Shown piece by piece: positions 60,001-64,000 of a stretch of DNA of 64,000 nucleotides. The stretch is from Tetragonia tetragonoides (lineage: Eukaryota > Streptophyta > Magnoliopsida > Caryophyllales > Aizoaceae): positions 33,392,766 to 33,456,765 of the forward strand of contig CM076147.1 of NCBI GenBank assembly GCA_038025085.1, written 5' to 3'. Every line of letters begins with the position of its first letter. Positions within the stretch are counted from its first letter, which is position 1. The notes beneath the pieces were generated by a model. The model saw nothing but the letters and a program-made list of their open reading frames with translations, searched no databases and had not been told where the DNA came from. The translations under genes were made by a program, and so were the position numbers.

Positions 60001-63000
60001 ATGTTACTTGTAACAACTTAGAGTACAGTTATGTGGTATGATTTTGGTCCATACTCCGTAGCTGTTTGACTGATTGTGTGCGTGTGCGCATGCTATCTAA
60101 AAGGGATAATCATTGAGGTGGTGCAAGTTTGACTGATTGTGTGCGTGTGCGCATGTTATCTAAAAGGGATAATCATTGAGGTGGTGCAATTTGTAGTTGC
60201 TGATCTCTCTTGGATGTAGGTGTTACTGTGAGCTGCTGCCAAGCCTCATAAATCACCACAAACTATCTTTGCCCCCACTCATATGCTCCCAAAAGGCCAC
60301 GCATGCTAGTACTGCACACCAGTTTCTTGAGTTATGGGCTACGATAAAGGAGGTCAACCTTGCTGATATAGCAATATACGTAGTACGAATAGTACTATCA
60401 AGCCATTAAAGTAACCTTAAACTGTATAATTTTTGGGTGGTACATCTCTACCTGAGGACCACAACATCCTTGTGTCCTCTTAACTAGCAGTCCAGCCTCT
60501 GTTCCTCCCCTCCTGCCATACTAAGCGTCTGCCTTGACAACTAGGATGTCCGTTGGATTTTGGGATGCTTCCTTAGTTATTGGGCTCCAAATATTTGGTT
60601 TTATTGAGGTATGCCATGTGCTTGCATACTATTGGACTCCGCTCGTCTAATTTGCGCAAAAATGGTTTTTCTATATAGTTGGGAACTTGACCTTTTCAGG
60701 TCCACCTTTTTCTGGTTTTTCTATATAGGTTCACACTTCACATTGCCTCTTCTTTAAATGGCTTGCATAATCGGTTCCATGTGTTTGGTGATAAGCTGCC
60801 TTTTCAGACTTTTTGAACATGCTTAAAGAAGGAAGAAAGTATACCAAAGCCTTACAGTCTCATTTATGTGGGCCGAAAATACCCCTTGGAGCTTACCAAA
60901 CTAAACCAGGCTGCACTCAAGAAAACAATCCTTTCAGTTGAAAGTCTAAGGAGTTTCTACAAAAGAGGAGTTTCTTATCTGTCAACCCTAACTGGGTAGC
61001 TCAGCTGGTAATACTTCTGAGATTTGTTTCAGAGGTCCCAGGTCCGAGCCTCCTCCCCTGGTCGTTAACTTCAGGGTCCATGGGATCAGTCGGGCAAAGC
61101 CTGGATACCCATGTTATCTAAAAAAAAGGAGTTTCTTATCTGCTTCTCTCCAAACGCATTGGCGACAGACACCATATGAGGATTTGCTTGCCAGGTGCAA
61201 GAGAATTTACTTCCTCTCTCTAGTTTGCTTCCATCCCATGAGTGTTGTTTGTCTTTGGGTTAGGCTTTCTGTTTTGTTGATGCACATTTGTTGTGTCTGA
61301 ATATTTCTGGTTTGATACCCACTCCATGCCCTGTGTCCTCTATAAAGAATGAAAGTCTGCATGTACCTTGGACTGATCTTTCAACTCTCTGTTTCTGTAA
61401 TGATCAGGAGAACCATGTGAGCTCTACCATTGCGTGCTTGAGAGCAAATCATTTTTGGAGAAGATGACAGTTCTTTTGCACACAATTCCTTTCTTTCTGC
61501 CTATACGAGAAGCTGAAAATGATCTTCTCTCTTCCAATGCAATGGTGAGGTTGGTTGCCTTACCCATCTGTTTGTCTTTCGAGTTCCACTTCTGATTCTG
61601 CCTATTCTGAGGGGATCTCTTTATGTTTTCCTGTTTCAGAAATTTATAGATCATGTCGGGGAACTCCTGCAGGCCTATGTGGACAGGCGAGAGCAGGTAT
61701 GATAGTAACTAACTGTTTTCTCTACTTGTATATTTGCGTGTCTTGTTTTCAGAGGCAGATGTTTCTGCTGTTACGTTGCTAAGTTTCTGATGAAAGAAAT
61801 TTTGTGTTCTCTTCTTTCAACGTGGCTTATCTTAGTCTGTCAAATTTATCTTTACAATGGAATTGTTATACTGATCTGTATGTAGCTGTACTTTTAGAGT
61901 TTCTTTGATCTATAATTATCCATACCGGAGGATCAATCGTAAAAGAATTTTCGATTTCCTGTAGAGTTAATGCCTTAAGGTTACTTGTTGGAAATGGAAT
62001 TGTGTCGAGTGGTGCTTGCTGCCCTTGAAGGGGCGAAGTTGAAAGGGTGATGTTGAAGCCGTACTAGATGTGGGACTTTTTGTAGAGTGTCAAGTAACTG
62101 AGTGTTTTAAATTTGAAAGTTATACTCCCTCCGTTCCAAATTGAGCTTCTTGTTTCTTTTTACGCGGTCTACGAGACAACACTTTGACCATCAATAACAA
62201 TAATTATATTAACATCAAAATTATAAAAAGTTGATATTGTGAAAGTGCAATTAAAAATGAATCTAAAAATATTATTTTGATATTGTAAATCTTCGTATTT
62301 CTTTGACAAATCAAAAGTCAAATTTGTAAAGTTTGACTCAAAAAGTCCAACAGGAAGCTCAATTTGGAACGGAGGTAGTATTTATTAACAAGATTTATGA
62401 AATAGACCGTGAACCAACTTTTGCTATCTTGTTATGTAGCTTTTCATCATCCAGGTTTATTAACCCTTTAAGAGTGGCGGTATTCATCTTGGATGCTCTT
62501 TAAGCTAGGTGATGGTTGGTTCTCTGTATTCAATGGATTATTGATGTGGCCACATGGGCACTATTGGCCTATTGGTGCTTATTCACATGTAGTAAAAAGA
62601 AATTCATTTTTCAAATGTCAACAGTGGTATTACAAGATGAAACCGATAAATGAAATCGATGTAACAGGAAAGGGGACTAGTTCCTTTTTGACATCCCAAA
62701 GGCCAAAATGGAATGGAGACAATTATTTTGGAATGGAGAACAAGGTTTTGCATGTATTCCATCCAGCTTGAGGGTGATATTTTGTAGGTTATTGAGGATT
62801 CTATCTAGCTTAAGGTGGTTATGTGCCACAAAATGGTAAAGAGTCTTAGTCTTGGCTCGGGAAGCCATAGATAAGATTTATAAGATTTATAAGATTTGTG
62901 AAGCGATATAGAATTGGTATTGTCTCAAGGAAATGGCTTATAGATGTTCTTGGTACACTACGGCTTATAGTTTCCCCTCTATACAAGTGCAACTGGGGAT

Positions 63001-63897
63001 TGAGTAAATAGTGTCAGGTTGCAAAGGAGCCAATGTCTAGCTGGCATCATTTTGCATTCTACAGTGGTTGATCACTAAGTGTTTTGGAAAGGCGGAGATT
63101 AGGCTAAATAAATTTTTTCCCTAGAATTATAATCTGAATAGAATCATTACTTAACTCATAGTAAATTGGTGTCTCTTGAAAGAGTTCATCTCAAACTTAT
63201 TTAAATCAAAGGCCACTAGAAGACTGAATGTCTTTTCACAAATTTTGAAGTAGTTAATCTACTTAATCTATTTCACCAAGATGTTTACACTTCATTTTTC
63301 AAGGTCAAAGTTCACAAACTTTGACCATGAATTAGAATCTACTTAATATGTTTCACCAAGATGTTTACACTTCATTTTTCAAGGTTAAAGTTCACAAACT
63401 TTGACCATGAATTACTGAAAAAATTCAAATATTTATAATGTAAAAATGGTATTGTTAGATTCATTTTAAAGAATACTTTTGGAAAATTATAATTTTATAA
63501 TCTATATATGCATATAATTACAATTATCTACGGTCAAAGTGGTGCATTGGAGACCGTGAAAAAGCAAATGTAAACATCTTCATAAAACGGAGGGAGTAAT
63601 ATAAGTGATTAGGTTTTTGGCGTTTCTTTAGGCTAAGGCAGTTGGGGCTTTTAAAGGGGTGCCCCTAATTGACATTCAACATCATTGGGTTGCTGCATAT
63701 ACATGATAATCTGTGAAAGCTTCAAGTATTTGAGGAACTATTTAGCTATCAGTCTACGTATGCCGATAAAACATGGCTGATTCTGTTTTCATCATGCAGG
63801 TTCGCCTTACGAGAGAGTTGTATGGGAATCAAATTGGAGATCTGTACCATAGTCTGCCTTTTCATATGATTGAATTTGTACTGGATGATTTTGAGTG
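54044..63897 (+). CDS. CENPO: Centromere protein O (CENP-O / Mcm21-type), 5' ten exons
   Basis: CENP-O is an inner-kinetochore (CCAN) subunit acting at centromeric chromatin. Exons: 54044-54097, 54275-54323, 54467-54515, 54800-54870, 55979-56037, 56173-56271, 58466-58523, 61408-61544, 61640-61696, 63800-63897. All have GT-AG borders and consistent phase, giving 243 codons, and the gene continues past the right edge. The N-terminal half is helical (NVIKRHADLTDRLSRDSDKM, FERLQKEFEVARASQ), a coiled-coil-like segment. The Cenp-O domain follows: VLCCLEGARIGIQYETFFAG, CELYHCVLESKSFLEKMTVL, IPFFLPIREAENDLLSSNAM, LTRELYGNQIGDLYHSLPFH. The start is the first ATG after a CT-rich leader. Identification rests on family resemblance; the missing C-terminus prevents a length check. 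Confidence 0.88.
56272..58465 (+). other. CENP-O intron 6 (2.2 kb)
   Basis: A T/A-rich intron without recognised elements. A pseudo-exon-like stretch at 56579-56668 (acceptor TATACAG, then LQKEFEESTKLGG before a stop) was considered and left out, because the exon 6 to exon 7 join already gives a continuous Cenp-O domain. Confidence 0.55.
60064..60189. repeat. 63-bp tandem duplication
   Basis: Two adjacent units, GTTTGACTGATTGTGTGCGT onward to GGTGGTGCAA, nearly identical. They are in CENP-O intron 7. Confidence 0.95.
60967..61142 (+). mobile_element. tRNA-derived SINE with perfect 15-bp target duplication
   Basis: Direct repeats GGAGTTTCTTATCTG lie at 60967-60981 and 61128-61142. The 146-bp body starts TCAACCCTAACTGGGTAGC. 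It has a Pol III A box (TAGCTCAGCTGG) and B box (AGGTCCGAGCC) at tRNA spacing, then a unique 3' part and an A8 tail. It is inserted in the sense direction in CENP-O intron 7. Confidence 0.93.
62125..62378. mobile_element. Stowaway-type MITE
   Basis: A 254-bp element with inverted ends CTCCCTCCGTTCCAAATTGA and, reverse complemented, CTACCTCCGTTCCAAATTGA, extending through GCTTC. A TA dinucleotide flanks it on both sides (62123-62124 and 62379-62380). It lies in CENP-O intron 9. Confidence 0.93.
63255..63598. mobile_element. Degenerate Stowaway-like MITE with 80-bp internal duplication
   Basis: The right end reads AAAACGGAGGGAG then TA, a standard Stowaway terminus. The left end lacks CTCCCTCCG and instead has two ~80-bp tandem copies of TTTCACCAAGATGTTTACAC through TTTGACCATGAATT. 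The inner inverted similarity (AAGATGTTTACA) matches the right side. Confidence 0.7.
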
Positions 63898-64000
63898 GTA
63901 AGTACATTTAAATTTCATTCATGTGAACATTTCAGTGAGATGTCACATATTTTTTGCTGTTAGCATTGGATGTGGATGAGTGGATAGTGTTTTGGATGAG

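Larger units (their letters stand above)
58524..61407 (+). other. CENP-O intron 7 (2.9 kb) with SINE and local duplications
   Basis: This contains a tRNA-derived SINE and a 63-bp tandem duplication (60064-60126 and 60127-60189). There is also a looser duplication at about 59450-59545 of a GCCTGCAGCCTTT…GTTTGGAG unit. No ORF can be supported. Confidence 0.6.

Overview
This is a nuclear plant window, most likely from a eudicot. It has spliced GT-AG genes, plant F-box/FBA genes, a plant CENP-O gene, a MULE with plant mobile domain and OTU genes, Helitrons and Stowaway/Tourist-type MITEs. The abundant (TTA)n tracts and the style of the F-box proteins would fit Caryophyllales, but I cannot prove the lineage from sequence alone.

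Layout. 1-2153: the transposase end of a Mutator-like element (MULE) that continues off the left edge. 3180-6899: a Helitron carrying a ~314-bp tandem array. 6964-7213: two tRNA-Lys(CTT) genes. 7525-8463: a Harbinger-type MITE built around a giant TAA/TTA palindrome. 8831-11830: F-box gene 1 with a 5'UTR intron that holds a truncated LINE. 11849-18014: a complete ~6.2-kb MULE inserted just upstream of the F-box 1 promoter. It carries a decayed plant-mobile-domain gene (+) converging on an apparently intact 880-codon transposase fused to an OTU cysteine-protease domain (-). 19005-26130: a duplicated block with an ADA1 pseudogene and F-box gene 2. 26540-33681: a second Helitron of the same family, with a triplicated 5' end, its own ~314-bp array, and a nested hAT-like/CACTA insertion. 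34551-34817: an unidentified short ORF. 36278-45500: the intact ADA1 (SAGA subunit) gene and its long non-coding flank, paralogous to 19005-23100. 48334-50153: a six-exon ribosomal protein L7 gene with telo-box/site II promoter motifs. 54044-63897 and beyond: CENP-O, ten exons visible, with TE-rich introns.

How it fits together. The host genes are housekeeping or regulatory: translation (RPL7), chromatin/transcription (ADA1), kinetochore (CENP-O) and ubiquitin ligase adaptors (two F-box paralogues). Transposons fill much of the rest. The most unusual element is the MULE family present twice in the same orientation. Its two subterminal regions carry arrays of a 33-bp nested palindrome next to (TAA)n tracts. 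At the transposase end, that array lies inside the first intron of the transposase-OTU gene.
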